Below are positions 1 through 9,434 of a stretch of DNA of 64,000 nt, piece by piece (position 1 is the first letter of the stretch; each line of letters opens with the position of its first letter). The notes under the pieces were generated by a model, which saw only the letters and a list, made by a program, of their open reading frames with translations, was not told the origin of the DNA and searched no databases. A program made the translations under genes and the position numbers. The stretch is taken from NCBI RefSeq assembly GCF_000020965.1, contig NC_011297.1, forward strand, positions 1,006,387-1,070,386. The letters run 5' to 3'. The DNA is from Dictyoglomus thermophilum H-6-12 (GTDB lineage: Bacteria > Dictyoglomota > Dictyoglomia > Dictyoglomales > Dictyoglomaceae).

Positions 1-1227
1 GGATCTGAAATAAAAAATGGTATCTCTCTTGACTTTAAAAAAGCAGAAACTTTAATTAAAGAATTACTGGAAAGTACAGGTTTTAAAGTAGACTTATACG
101 CAAAAGTTGAAAGTCTATCAGTGGGTGAAGCTCAAAGAGTAGAGATCTTGAAACTTTTATATAGAAAAGCTGAGGTTTTAATCTTAGACGAACCTACAGC
201 AGTTCTTGCTCCTCAGGAAGTAGAGGAGCTATTCAAAATCTTAAGAAATTTATCTTCACAGGGTAAGACTATAATTTTCATATCTCATAAGCTAAATGAA
301 GTTTTAGAAATATCCGATAGAGTTAGTGTAATGCGGAGAGGTAGATTGGTAGATACTCTTGAGACAAAAAGGACTAATAAATATCAACTTGCTCAACTCA
401 TGGTTGGAAGAGAGGTCTTCTTAAAAGTAGAGAAAAGTAAAATCAAAAAAGGTGATGAGATATTTAGAGTAGAGAATCTATGGGTAAAAGGAAGAAAAGG
501 TCTTGATGTGGTAAAGGGTATTTCTTTTAATGTTAGAGCAGGAGAGATTGTAGGTATTGCAGGAGTAGAAGGAAATGGACAAACCGAACTTGTAGAGAGC
601 ATAGTGGGATTGATTCCTATACAAAAAGGAAAAATCTATGTAAGAGGAAAAGATATAACCTCGAAAACCATAAGACAAAGGCGTCTGCATATAGGTCATA
701 TCCCCGAAGATAGACATAAAAGAGGACTTGTACTTGATTTTTCGGTTGCAGAAAATTCTATTCTTGGCTTACATTTTTATAAAGAATTTTCAAAGGGTGT
801 TTTTCTAAATTATGAAAAGATAAATTCTCATGCTGAGAAAATTGTGAAGGAATTTGATGTAAAAACTCCAAGCATAAAGACTCCTATTAGAAATCTTTCT
901 GGTGGAAATCAACAAAAAGTAGTGGTAGGAAGAGAGATTAGTTTTTCTCCTGATTTTTTAATAGCTTCCCAGCCTACCAGAGGATTAGACATTGGAGCTA
1001 CAGAATTCATACATCAATTATTAGTTAATTTAAGAAACCAAGGTAAGGCAATATTGTTAGTTTCAGCAGACTTGGATGAGATATTAAATTTAAGCGACAG
1101 AATTTTAGTTATGTATAATGGAGAGATAGTAGGATCTTTTGTTGAGGGTGAAGTAGATGAAAAAGAATTAGGTTATTATATGACTGGAGTTAAAAGACAG
1201 AAAGAGTTAAAGGAGGCTCTAACTTGA
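1..1227 (+). CDS. Sugar/nucleoside-type ABC transporter ATP-binding protein (5' truncated)
   Basis: The reading frame is open from base 1, so the N-terminus, including the first Walker A, lies outside the window. The remaining part of the first nucleotide-binding domain has the signature SVGEAQRVE and Walker B VLILDEPTAVL. A second domain follows with Walker A GVEGNGQTE and signature LSGGNQQKV. Its Walker B is degenerate (FLIASQPTRGLD), as is usual for the double-domain RbsA/MglA/YufO family. It would energise import of a nucleoside or simple sugar through the two permeases that follow. The last codons overlap the next gene, whose Shine-Dalgarno AAAGGAGG lies inside this frame. The substrate is inferred only from family resemblance to BmpA-linked systems; the binding protein is presumably upstream of the window. 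Confidence 0.9.
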   Translation, partial: GSEIKNGISLDFKKAETLIKELLESTGFKVDLYAKVESLSVGEAQRVEILKLLYRKAEVLILDEPTAVLAPQEVEELFKILRNLSSQGKTIIFISHKLNEVLEISDRVSVMRRGRLVDTLETKRTNKYQLAQLMVGREVFLKVEKSKIKKGDEIFRVENLWVKGRKGLDVVKGISFNVRAGEIVGIAGVEGNGQTELVESIVGLIPIQKGKIYVRGKDITSKTIRQRRLHIGHIPEDRHKRGLVLDFSVAENSILGLHFYKEFSKGVFLNYEKINSHAEKIVKEFDVKTPSIKTPIRNLSGGNQQKVVVGREISFSPDFLIASQPTRGLDIGATEFIHQLLVNLRNQGKAILLVSADLDEILNLSDRILVMYNGEIVGSFVEGEVDEKELGYYMTGVKRQKELKEALT

Positions 1228-2327
1228 AAAATAGAGATTTTCTTGAAAATTTAATTCTAAATATAATAAGTCCTGCAATCTCCATTTTAATTGCTCTCTT
1301 TTTTGGGGGTATTGTAATATTTTTATTAGGACACAATCCTATAGAAACTTATAAGGAAGTAATAAGTTTTGCTTTAGGTAACCCTAATGGTTGGGGATAT
1401 GTTCTTTTCAACACTACATCTTTCATTCTTGCTGGACTCGCTGTAGCAGTAGCTTTTAAGGCTGGACTCTTTAATATAGGAGCAGAAGGACAAATTCTTG
1501 TGGGAGGTTTTGTTTCTGCTATTGCAGGTTTATATATTGCTCCTTTATTTCCTCCCTTTTTACACTTATTTATTACTCTTCTTTTTGCAGCCTTAGGTGG
1601 AGCATTATGGGCTCTTATTCCTGGGCTTCTAAAAGCAAAATTAGGAGCTCATGAAGTAATAAATACCATAATGATGAACTGGATAGGATATGCCCTTACT
1701 AATTATCTTGTTGTGAATACATTTAGGGAAAAAGGTGTAATATACCCTCTTCCTCAAACAGCTAAATTACCTTCTTCAGCTACCTTACCAAAACTCTTCA
1801 GTATATTCCAGAAAATAGGAATAAATATTCCAGAGAGTAATCCTTTAAATAGTTCGTTGATAATTGCTGTTCTTGCCATAATATTCACCTATTATCTGCT
1901 TTGGAAGACAAAACTTGGATATGAGATAAGAGCTTTAGGTCTAAATCCCCACGCCTCAGAGAATGCAGGAATAAATCCTCAAAAAATAATTTTATTATCT
2001 ATGCTGATAAGTGGTGCCTTAGCGGGATTAGCGAGTATTAATGATGTTTTAGGCTATAGGTATAGGTTTCTTGATAACTTTACCCATGGAATGGGTTTTA
2101 CTGGTATAGCTGTAGCCTTGCTTGGTAAAAACCATCCTATAGGTATTATATTTTCTGCTCTTCTTTTTGGAGCGTTAGATAGAATGGCTATAGGTATGGA
2201 TGTCTTTACTCATATTCCTCGTGAAATAATATCTGTTCTTCAAGCTATAATAATATTGACCATTGTAGTTACAAACGAAGTAGTTATTCGTTTCTTAAAG
2301 AGAAGGAGGAAAATTTTATATGTTTGA
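1224..2327 (+). CDS. ABC transporter permease (BmpA/nucleoside type)
   Basis: A 367-residue, highly hydrophobic protein with about eight to ten predicted membrane segments. It contains the family signatures NIGAEGQI (about residue 85) and GFTGIAVALLGKNHP (about 290), typical of the BPD_transp_2 permeases that partner double-domain ATPases. It starts with TTG at 1224, overlapping the ATPase stop codon (TTGA), and AAAGGAGG lies 8 bases upstream. It forms one half of the transmembrane channel with the next gene product. The overlaps on both sides point to translational coupling in one operon. Confidence 0.9.
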   Translation: MKNRDFLENLILNIISPAISILIALFFGGIVIFLLGHNPIETYKEVISFALGNPNGWGYVLFNTTSFILAGLAVAVAFKAGLFNIGAEGQILVGGFVSAIAGLYIAPLFPPFLHLFITLLFAALGGALWALIPGLLKAKLGAHEVINTIMMNWIGYALTNYLVVNTFREKGVIYPLPQTAKLPSSATLPKLFSIFQKIGINIPESNPLNSSLIIAVLAIIFTYYLLWKTKLGYEIRALGLNPHASENAGINPQKIILLSMLISGALAGLASINDVLGYRYRFLDNFTHGMGFTGIAVALLGKNHPIGIIFSALLFGALDRMAIGMDVFTHIPREIISVLQAIIILTIVVTNEVVIRFLKRRRKILYV

Positions 2328-3246
2328 GTCTATATTTGCTTGGGAAACTATAGTATCTGCTATTAGAATGGCTACTCCTCTTACTTATGCTTCCTTAGGT
2401 GGGGTATTCTCAGAAAGAAGTGGAGTAGTAAACATTGCTTTAGAAGGGATAATGCTCTTTGGCGCTTTTTTTGCTGCTGTAGGAACTTACTTTTTCAAAA
2501 GTCCATTAATAGGTATAATTTTTGCTATTCTTGCTGGTATGACTGTTTCTTTGATTCATGCAATAGTATCTATAAGATTCAAAGTAAATCAGATAATAAG
2601 TGGTACAGCTTTAAATATGTTGGCATCTGGTGGTACTACTTTTCTTTCTAGGCTAATATTTAAGGCTGCAGGATCGTCTCCTCATATTGAGGGATTTAGT
2701 CCTATTAGTATCCCTATTTTGTCGTCTATCCCAGGCGTTGGTATTCTTTTTAAAGATTTGTCACCACTTATAATTTTAATGATAGTTATAGTCTTTTTTT
2801 CTAATTACGTAATATACAAGACGGTTTTTGGATTAAGATTAAGGGCTGTAGGAGAGAATCCTCAGGCTGCAGATACTTTAGGAGTAAATGTTTATAAGTA
2901 TAGGTATGTAGGAGTTTTAATAAGTGGTATTTTAGGCGGATTGGGTGGGGCTTTTCTTTCTTTGGAGCACGCAAGAGTATTTGTAGAAAACATGACAGGT
3001 GGTAGAGGTTTTATAGCTCTTGCTGCTATGATTTTTGGTAATTGGAACCCTATAGGGGCATTTGGAGCATGTCTATTATTTGGTATAGCAGAGGCGGTAA
3101 GGATAAGACTTGAAGGAGTAGGAATACCTACTCAATTTATTCAGATGATACCTTATATCTTAACCATGCTTGTTCTTGTAGGTGCTGTTGGAAAGTCTAC
3201 TCCTCCTGCTTGTGATGGGATCCCTTATGAAAAGGAGGAAATATAG
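2320..3246 (+). CDS. ABC transporter permease, second subunit (BmpA/nucleoside type)
   Basis: A 308-residue polytopic protein with the paired-permease signature SGVVNIALEGIMLFGAF near residue 33 and the loop GRGFIALAAMIFGNWNP near residue 227. It is shorter than the first permease, as usual for the second partner (YufQ-like). Its ATG lies 8 bp inside the preceding gene, behind an AGAAGGAGG site. The stop at 3244-3246 lies beyond the likely start of the following acyltransferase, so the transporter and lipid genes look co-transcribed. Confidence 0.9.
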   Translation: MFESIFAWETIVSAIRMATPLTYASLGGVFSERSGVVNIALEGIMLFGAFFAAVGTYFFKSPLIGIIFAILAGMTVSLIHAIVSIRFKVNQIISGTALNMLASGGTTFLSRLIFKAAGSSPHIEGFSPISIPILSSIPGVGILFKDLSPLIILMIVIVFFSNYVIYKTVFGLRLRAVGENPQAADTLGVNVYKYRYVGVLISGILGGLGGAFLSLEHARVFVENMTGGRGFIALAAMIFGNWNPIGAFGACLLFGIAEAVRIRLEGVGIPTQFIQMIPYILTMLVLVGAVGKSTPPACDGIPYEKEEI

Positions 3247-3889
3247 TACGAGTTTCCAGCCTCTAATATATAAAGGTATCGCAAATATTATAAGGATATT
3301 CCTCAAAAAACTTTATAAATTGGAAGTAAAGGGTATTGAGAATATACCTTTATATGGACCTGTAATAATTGCTCCAAATCATAGAAGTAGTCTTGATGTT
3401 TTAGCTATTGCTGTAAGTTTACCTAGACCTATAAAGGCTCTTGGCAAAATAGAGAGATTTCAATATCCTTTATTGGGAAGATTTGCTCGTTTTCTGGGTG
3501 GGATTCCTGTAAATAGAGAACATGCTGATCTTTCTGCAGTAAAAGGTGGTATTGAGGCCTTAAAAAGAGGAGAAGTTTTGCTGGTTTTTCCCGAGGGGAC
3601 GAGATTAAGAATGGAGAAAAAAGAAGTTAAGCCTAAAAGAGGTATTGGATATTTTGCAGCTAAGATGAAAGTTCCAGTTATCCCTACAGCTATAATAGGT
3701 GCTGATCGTATATGGCCTCCTGAGAAAAAGGTACCATCTTTAAGAGGAAAAATAAAAGTAATATTTTTACAGCCTGTTTATTATGAAGGAGAGCCTGATA
3801 GAGCTAAAGAAGAAGAGTTTACAAATAATATAATGAAACAGATAGAAGCTGTCTTAAGGAGAGAATCTTTAAATTATGAAGAAAATTAA
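3227..3889 (+). CDS. plsC: 1-acyl-sn-glycerol-3-phosphate acyltransferase, first copy
   Basis: A PlsC/LPLAT-family acyltransferase that converts lysophosphatidate to phosphatidate at the membrane. The catalytic HX4D motif is NHRSSLD, the substrate-binding motif is FPEGTR, and a conserved GGIPVNRE block lies between them. An ATG at 3227 gives a 220-residue protein; a GTG at 3182 is also in frame but adds an unlikely leader. AAAGGAGG at 3231-3238 falls inside the first codons rather than before them, and no ATG, GTG or TTG follows at a normal distance, so the exact start is uncertain. It sits with a second plsC, ispH, der, plsY and gpsA, a phospholipid-synthesis neighbourhood. Confidence 0.85.
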   Translation: MKRRKYSTSFQPLIYKGIANIIRIFLKKLYKLEVKGIENIPLYGPVIIAPNHRSSLDVLAIAVSLPRPIKALGKIERFQYPLLGRFARFLGGIPVNREHADLSAVKGGIEALKRGEVLLVFPEGTRLRMEKKEVKPKRGIGYFAAKMKVPVIPTAIIGADRIWPPEKKVPSLRGKIKVIFLQPVYYEGEPDRAKEEEFTNNIMKQIEAVLRRESLNYEEN

Positions 3890-4511
3890 AAAAGCAATTT
3901 CTCATTTTTTCTATAAAACCTTAATAATTATTGTCCGTTTTTTATTAAAAATTACATGGGGATATAAGGTAGAGGGAAAAGAAAATATTCCCTCTCGTTC
4001 TTTTATTCTTGTGGCAAATCATGTGAGTATACTTGATCCTATTGTAATAGGGGCCGCTTTTGATAAAAGGTTGTTCTATCTTGCTAAAAAGGAGTTATTT
4101 AAATCCAAAATATTTAATCCTTTTTTAAGATGGCTTGGTGCAATAGATGTAGATAGAAAGGATTTTAAATACGAAACATGGAAAAAGATAAATAAATTAA
4201 TAAAAGAAAACGAAATAATAGTAATCTTTCCGGAGGGAACAAGAAATGATCATCCTGAGATGGGACTTCTGGAATTAAAAGATGGTGCTGCTTCTCTTGC
4301 CCTAACTCACGGCCTACCTATTCTACCCGTAGGTATTAAAGGTACCGAAAAAATATGGAGAAGGAAAAAATTCTTCCCTCAGGTTAAGGGACGAATTAAA
4401 ATCAGAATAGGGAAAATTATAGAGATACCTAAGGTTAGAAGGCCAAGTAAGGAAGATATAAAAGAAGTAAATGAGAAAATAAAGGCAAACTTAATGGAGC
4501 TTTTAAAATGA
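3876..4511 (+). CDS. plsC: 1-acyl-sn-glycerol-3-phosphate acyltransferase, second copy
   Basis: A 211-residue PlsC paralogue. It shows the catalytic motif NHVSILD near residue 48, then FDKRLFYLAKKELFK, GAIDVDRK and FPEGTRN. The ATG overlaps the end of the first plsC by 14 bp and the stop overlaps the ispH start (AAAATGAT), so all three are probably translationally coupled. The two copies are clearly diverged, not a recent duplication. One may prefer a different acyl donor or glycerolipid acceptor, but the sequence does not decide this. The usual neighbour cmk is absent here. Confidence 0.88.
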   Translation: MKKIKKAISHFFYKTLIIIVRFLLKITWGYKVEGKENIPSRSFILVANHVSILDPIVIGAAFDKRLFYLAKKELFKSKIFNPFLRWLGAIDVDRKDFKYETWKKINKLIKENEIIVIFPEGTRNDHPEMGLLELKDGAASLALTHGLPILPVGIKGTEKIWRRKKFFPQVKGRIKIRIGKIIEIPKVRRPSKEDIKEVNEKIKANLMELLK

Positions 4512-5359
4512 TTTTGTATATTGCTACACCTTATGGATTTTGTTCTGGGGTTAAAAAGTCTATATCCCTTGCCGAAAAAGTCCTTTCTAATGAGGGCGAA
4601 GTATATACTTTAGGAGCTTTAGTTCATAATCCTAAAGTTATAGAAGAGTTATCCAAAAAAGGTATAAAAATTCTTGAGAAAAACGGATTTGTTGAAGGAA
4701 AGGCTCTAATCGTTAGAGCTCATGGTTTGCCTCAGAGGGATATAGAATTCTATAGAACTTTAGGGAACAGAGTATATGATGCTACTTGTCCTCTGGTAAA
4801 GAAAGTCCAAATTCTCGCAGAATATCTAAACAAGAATAAATACAAAGTAGTGATCATAGGAGAAAAAAATCATCCAGAAGTAATAGGAATATTAAGCTAC
4901 ACGGATGATCAAGGTATAGTAGTAGAAAATGAAGATGACATAAAAAAGATTGAAAATTATCCTAAGATTGGTATAGTTTTTCAAACTACTCAAAGTTTAG
5001 ATAATGCTCTTCAAAAAGTAAATCTAATAATGGAAAAGGGTAAAGAGATTAGAATATTTAACACCATATGTCCTGAAACTATTGAGAGACAAGAAAAAGC
5101 TAAAAAGTTGTCGGAAATGGTAGATCTTGCTCTTGTTTTAGGTGGAAAAAATAGTGCAAATACGAGGAGGCTGTATATCACTTTGAGTAAGAAAATACCA
5201 ACTTATCACATTGAGAATATAGAAGAAATAGACAAAAGTTGGTTTAAAGAAGACAATAAAGTTGGTATAATTACAGGTACATCAACACCTAATGACTTTG
5301 TAGAGGAGGTAGTAGAGCTATTAAAGAGTCTGTATCCCTTAGAGATTCATTTGGTATAA
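4508..5359 (+). CDS. ispH: 4-hydroxy-3-methylbut-2-enyl diphosphate reductase
   Basis: Last enzyme of the MEP isoprenoid pathway, reducing HMBPP to IPP and DMAPP with a [4Fe-4S] cluster. The three cluster cysteines are visible as GFCSGV (Cys12), DATCPLV (Cys94) and NTICPE (Cys188). The family motifs ALVHNP, RAHG and TGTSTP are also present. The length, 283 residues, is normal. It overlaps plsC by 4 bp, and its final 40 bases overlap the likely start of der. With dxr and uppS on the opposite strand near 44-46 kb, the window encodes three isoprenoid-pathway steps. Confidence 0.95.
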   Translation: MILYIATPYGFCSGVKKSISLAEKVLSNEGEVYTLGALVHNPKVIEELSKKGIKILEKNGFVEGKALIVRAHGLPQRDIEFYRTLGNRVYDATCPLVKKVQILAEYLNKNKYKVVIIGEKNHPEVIGILSYTDDQGIVVENEDDIKKIENYPKIGIVFQTTQSLDNALQKVNLIMEKGKEIRIFNTICPETIERQEKAKKLSEMVDLALVLGGKNSANTRRLYITLSKKIPTYHIENIEEIDKSWFKEDNKVGIITGTSTPNDFVEEVVELLKSLYPLEIHLV

Positions 5360-6666
5360 AAAAGGGCATTCCAGTAGTAAGCATAGTCGGAAGACCAAAT
5401 GTAGGAAAATCTGTACTTTTTAACAGAATTGCAGGAGAAGAGAAAGCAATTGTTGCTGATGAGCCAGGAGTAACAAGAGATCCTCTTGTTCACTTATGTG
5501 AGCACGAAGGCAAATATTTTTATTTGATAGATTCTGCTGGATGGGGCCTTAATGACGATTTAAGTCATCTTGTTCAGGAGAAAATTCAAGAGGTTATAAA
5601 TATAAGTGATATTATACTTTTTGTCTTAGATGGAAGATCAGAATTGACAGCTTTAGATTATGAATTTGCAGATATATTAAGAAAGTCCGGAAAGAAAGTT
5701 ATATTAGTAGTAAACAAAATGGAAGGAAGGATCGATAAAGAAGAATATCTTGCTCCTTTTACTACCTTAGGATTAGGCGAGCCTTTTCCCATATCCGCCC
5801 TTCATAAGCAAAATTTATATGAACTTTTAGATCTGATAATATCACTATTGCCTCCAACAGAAGAATCCCATACTGAAGACGAATTTATAAGATTTGCCTT
5901 TGTGGGAAGACCTAATAGTGGTAAGTCATCTCTTCTCAACGCTTTGATTGGAAAAGATCGAAGCATAGTAAGTGAGATTCCTGGTACTACTAGAGATGCT
6001 GTTGATCTGGTTTGGGAATTCAATGGTAAAAAATATATCATCGTCGACACACCAGGATTAAGAAGGCCAGCAAGGGTAGAAGAGGGGTTAGAAGAGCTTT
6101 CTGTACGGAAGACTCTACAAACCATAAGAAAAATTGATGTAGCTGTCATGGTTATTGACTTATCAGTGGGAGTAAGAGAGCAAGAAAAAAGAATACTACA
6201 TTATATTGAAGATAAAGGAAAATCCTGTTTAATTGTTTTTAATAAAACTGATCTATTCCCATCTTTAAAAGAACGAAGAGAGTTTGAAAAGATTGTTCCT
6301 CAAATTTTGCAACCATTTGATTATTTTCCCTTCATCTTTACATCTGCTATTAGGAATTATAATGTAAAAAAGATATTGCCATGGGTTGATAAGCTTTTTG
6401 AGTTAAGAAATATGAGGATACCTACTTCTCAGGTAAATAGAGCTATAGAAGAAGCACTTTCTAAAACAAATTTCTCAAAAAAAGGAAAAATTTTAAAAGT
6501 TTATTATGCCACTCAGGTAGATGTGGCTCCACCTACCTTTGTGTTTTTTGTAAATGAACCTGAAATAATGAATAAAAATGTAGTTAAATATTTTGAAAAG
6601 TTCCTTAGAAGTTACTTTGGATGGATAGGAACTCCGATAAAAATTGAGGTAAGAAAGAGGGAGTAG
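5320..6666 (+). CDS. der: Ribosome-associated double GTPase Der (EngA), likely AUU start
   Basis: Der has two tandem GTPase domains and a C-terminal KH-like domain and is required for 50S assembly. The first P-loop, GRPNVGKS (5389-5412), and the switch sequence DEPGVTRDP lie upstream of the first in-frame ATG at 5524, so a start at that ATG would destroy domain 1. Between the in-frame stops at 5290-5295 and the P-loop there is no ATG, GTG or TTG codon. The best start is ATT at 5320, ten bases after GGAGG at 5305-5309, giving 448 residues, the normal family length. ATA at 5356 is the alternative. The second GTPase domain has GRPNSGKSS and EIPGTTRDA. The start overlaps the end of ispH. Confidence 0.93.
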   Translation: MKESVSLRDSFGIKKGIPVVSIVGRPNVGKSVLFNRIAGEEKAIVADEPGVTRDPLVHLCEHEGKYFYLIDSAGWGLNDDLSHLVQEKIQEVINISDIILFVLDGRSELTALDYEFADILRKSGKKVILVVNKMEGRIDKEEYLAPFTTLGLGEPFPISALHKQNLYELLDLIISLLPPTEESHTEDEFIRFAFVGRPNSGKSSLLNALIGKDRSIVSEIPGTTRDAVDLVWEFNGKKYIIVDTPGLRRPARVEEGLEELSVRKTLQTIRKIDVAVMVIDLSVGVREQEKRILHYIEDKGKSCLIVFNKTDLFPSLKERREFEKIVPQILQPFDYFPFIFTSAIRNYNVKKILPWVDKLFELRNMRIPTSQVNRAIEEALSKTNFSKKGKILKVYYATQVDVAPPTFVFFVNEPEIMNKNVVKYFEKFLRSYFGWIGTPIKIEVRKRE

Positions 6667-6668
6667 GT

Positions 6669-7274
6669 ATGTTTACAAAAGTAATCCTCGTAATAGTTTC
6701 TTACCTACTTGGTTCTATTCCCAGTGCTCTAATTGTCGGAAAGCTATGGAAAGGAGTAGATGTTCGAAAGCATGGTAGTGGAAATCTAGGAGCTACAAAT
6801 GTACTAAGAGTACTTGGATGGGGACCAGCAATTTTAGTTGCCATAATGGATGTAGGTAAAGGAATCCTTGCAGTATATTTAGCTCAGACCTTCTTACGCA
6901 ATGACTATCTTTTTATACTGTTATGTATCATTGCAGCTGTAATTGGCCACTCGTTTCCCATATTTGCAGGATTTAAAGGAGGAAGGAGTGTTGGGGTTTC
7001 CTTTGGAATATTGTTCTACCTTTTTCCAAAATCATCGATAATAATTTTTGTAATTGCTATAATTATAGCAGCAATTACCCAATACAAATCTGTTGCTTCT
7101 ATTACTTGTGCTATTATTTATCCCTTTTTACTCTATAGTATCGAGAAACCTCCTGTAGAATACCTTACGGGAGTAATCTTGGTTTGTATTTTTATTATAT
7201 ACCGGCATATTCCTAATGTGAAAAGACTTATAAAGGGGGAGGAACACAAAATAAGTTGGAAGATAAAAAAATGA
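6669..7274 (+). CDS. plsY: Acyl-phosphate:glycerol-3-phosphate acyltransferase
   Basis: A polytopic 201-residue membrane enzyme that makes lysophosphatidate from acyl phosphate and glycerol 3-phosphate. The PlsY signatures are [12 protein letters not shown] (about residue 37), [16 protein letters not shown] (about 97) and the short C-terminal [10 protein letters not shown]. It is followed by gpsA, which makes its glycerol-3-phosphate substrate, and preceded by two plsC genes that act next in the pathway. It starts two bases after the der stop. Confidence 0.95.
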
Positions 7275-8296
7275 AAATTACCGTTTTTGGAAGTGGAAGT
7301 TGGGGAACAGCTCTTGCAAATGTTTTATGTGAAAAGGGCTACAAGATAATATTATGGGGTAGAAATGAGGATAAAGTAAAGAAAATATTAGAACTAAGAG
7401 AGAATATATATTATTTACCTGGTTATAAGCTTGATCCATTACTAGAGATTACGTCGGACATCGAATACGCTACAAAAGATGTTGATATTGCGATATTTAG
7501 TATTCCTATACAAGGATTAAGGGATTTTTTAAAAACAAATAAAGAATACTTAGATAAGATAAAATTTTTTGTTAACACAGGCAAAGGCATAGAAATCTCC
7601 ACTCTAAAAAGACCTTCTGAGATAATAAAAGAAGAGCTTAATGTAGACTTTGAAAGAGTTGCAACTCTCTCAGGTCCAAGTTTTGCTAAAGAAGTTATGG
7701 AAAAAAAGCCATTAGCTATTGTTATTGCATCGATGAATTTAAATACAGCAAAGTACCTACAAGACATCTTAAGCTTATCTTTTATGAGAATATACAGAAG
7801 CGATGACATAATAGGAGTGGAAATAGGTGGAGCCCTTAAAAATGTAATAGCTATTGCAGCAGGCATATCTGATGGTCTTGGATTTGGGTATAACGCAAAA
7901 GCAAGTCTTATTACTCGTGGTCTTGTGGAAATAAATAGAATAGCAATTTTATATGGAGCTCATCCTTTCACTATACTAGGACTTTCCGGATTAGGAGATT
8001 TAGTATTAACCTCCACAAGTGTTCTTAGCAGAAACTGGACCATAGGTAAACTAATAGGAGAAGGGTTAAGTTTGGAAGAAGCTTTAAATAGGCTTAATGG
8101 AATGGTAGCAGAAGGAGTTTATACTGCAAAGTCTGCCTATTATATTTCTCAAGAAAACAAAGTGTACATGCCTATTACTCAAGAGGTCTACAAAGTACTT
8201 TACGAAAACAAGTCACCCAAGGAGGCTCTTTACTCACTACTATCTAAAGAGCTAAAGCATGAAATAGACGAAGATTTTCAATTCAACTTGTTATAA
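7271..8296 (+). CDS. gpsA: NAD(P)-dependent glycerol-3-phosphate dehydrogenase
   Basis: Reduces dihydroxyacetone phosphate to sn-glycerol 3-phosphate for phospholipid synthesis. The N-terminal Rossmann motif is [13 protein letters not shown]. The substrate-domain motifs are [23 protein letters not shown] and [12 protein letters not shown] prefer ATG at 7271, which overlaps the plsY stop (ATGA) and matches the usual family N-terminus. TTG at 7256 is in frame and lies 13 bases after GGGGGAGG, so a five-residue extension is possible. Confidence 0.95.
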
Positions 8297-8316
8297 AATT
8301 TTTGAATTGATATAAT
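8288..8316 (+). promoter_or_regulatory. Putative sigma-70 promoter of recA
   Basis: TTGTTA at 8288-8293 and TATAAT at 8311-8316 are separated by 17 bp. The promoter overlaps the gpsA stop codon and lies 35 bp upstream of recA. No inverted repeat resembling a known LexA operator was recognised around it. Confidence 0.7.
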
Positions 8317-8351
8317 TAAACAAGAAAAAATAGAGGTGAGGTAGTTAATAT

Positions 8352-9407
8352 ATGGAAAAAGAAAAAGCTTTAGAGTCAGCGATATTTCAAATCGAAAAAC
8401 AATTCGGAAAAGGCGCTATAATGAGATTGGGGAGTCAGGAAAGATTCCAGGTACCTGTTATCCCCACAGGTATACTTACTTTAGATTATGCTCTTGGAGT
8501 TGGTGGAGTCCCTAGAGGAAGAATAATAGAACTTTTTGGCCCTGAGGGATCAGGAAAAACTACTGTAGCGCTACAAATTATAGCCTCTGCACAAAAAATG
8601 GGAGGCGTTGCAGCCTTTATTGATGCAGAACATGCTTTTGATCCTAATTATGCAAGGAAAATTGGGGTTAATTTAGAAAATCTTTTAATATCGCAGCCAG
8701 ATACAGGCGAACAAGCTCTTGAAATTGCAGAAATACTTGTGAGAAGTGGAGGAGTAGATGTAATAGTTATAGACTCTGTAGCTGCTTTGGTTCCGAGGGC
8801 TGAACTTGAAGGAGAGATGGGTGATGCCTTTATTGGTCTTCAAGCTAGATTAATGTCCCAAGCTTTAAGAAAACTTACAGGAGTAATAAGCAAGTCTAAA
8901 ACTGTGGCTATTTTCATTAACCAATTGAGAGAGAAAGTAGGAGTTTTTTTTGGAAACCCAGAAACTACTCCAGGTGGTAGAGCATTAAAATTTTATGCGT
9001 CGGTAAGAATAGATGTTAGAAAAGCAGAATCAATGAAAGAGGGAAGCGAGGTAACAGGAACAAAAGTCAAGGTTAAAGTGGTAAAAAACAAGGTTGCACC
9101 ACCATTTAAAGAAGGAGAATTCGAGCTTATTTATGGGGAAGGAATATCTAGAGAAGGATGTATATTAGATGCAGGAGTTGAAGCAAAAGTTATAGAAAGA
9201 AGTGGTACTTGGTATATTTATAAAGATATCAGATTAGGGCAGGGCAGGGAAAACGCAAAGTTATATTTAAAGGAGCATCCCGAAATCGCCGATGAAATAG
9301 AAAGAGAAATAAGAAAAATATGGGGTTTTGAAGAGATAACTGTAGAAAATAATAATGTAAAAGAAGAACCAAAAGAAGAAAAAACAGGAAAAAAAGCCAC
9401 AAAATAA
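8352..9407 (+). CDS. recA: Recombinase RecA
   Basis: The DNA strand-exchange protein for homologous recombination and repair. Walker A is GPEGSGKTT at residues 63-71; the MAW-type region [12 protein letters not shown] and Walker [11 protein letters not shown] follow. Loop 2 reads [18 protein letters not shown]. The C-terminus is lysine- and glutamate-rich ([14 protein letters not shown]), as expected. The length is 351 residues. ATG at 8352 follows GAGGTGAGG with 9-base spacing. It has its own promoter and is followed by a tRNA gene with another promoter. Confidence 0.98.
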   Translation: MEKEKALESAIFQIEKQFGKGAIMRLGSQERFQVPVIPTGILTLDYALGVGGVPRGRIIELFGPEGSGKTTVALQIIASAQKMGGVAAFIDAEHAFDPNYARKIGVNLENLLISQPDTGEQALEIAEILVRSGGVDVIVIDSVAALVPRAELEGEMGDAFIGLQARLMSQALRKLTGVISKSKTVAIFINQLREKVGVFFGNPETTPGGRALKFYASVRIDVRKAESMKEGSEVTGTKVKVKVVKNKVAPPFKEGEFELIYGEGISREGCILDAGVEAKVIERSGTWYIYKDIRLGQGRENAKLYLKEHPEIADEIEREIRKIWGFEEITVENNNVKEEPKEEKTGKKATK

Positions 9408-9434
9408 TCAATATAAAAAGTCATGTAAGAAATC

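Noticed and set aside
5524-6666. der starting at the first ATG, giving a 380-residue protein
   Set aside because: It would remove the first P-loop and switch motif, which are clearly encoded in frame upstream from 5389.
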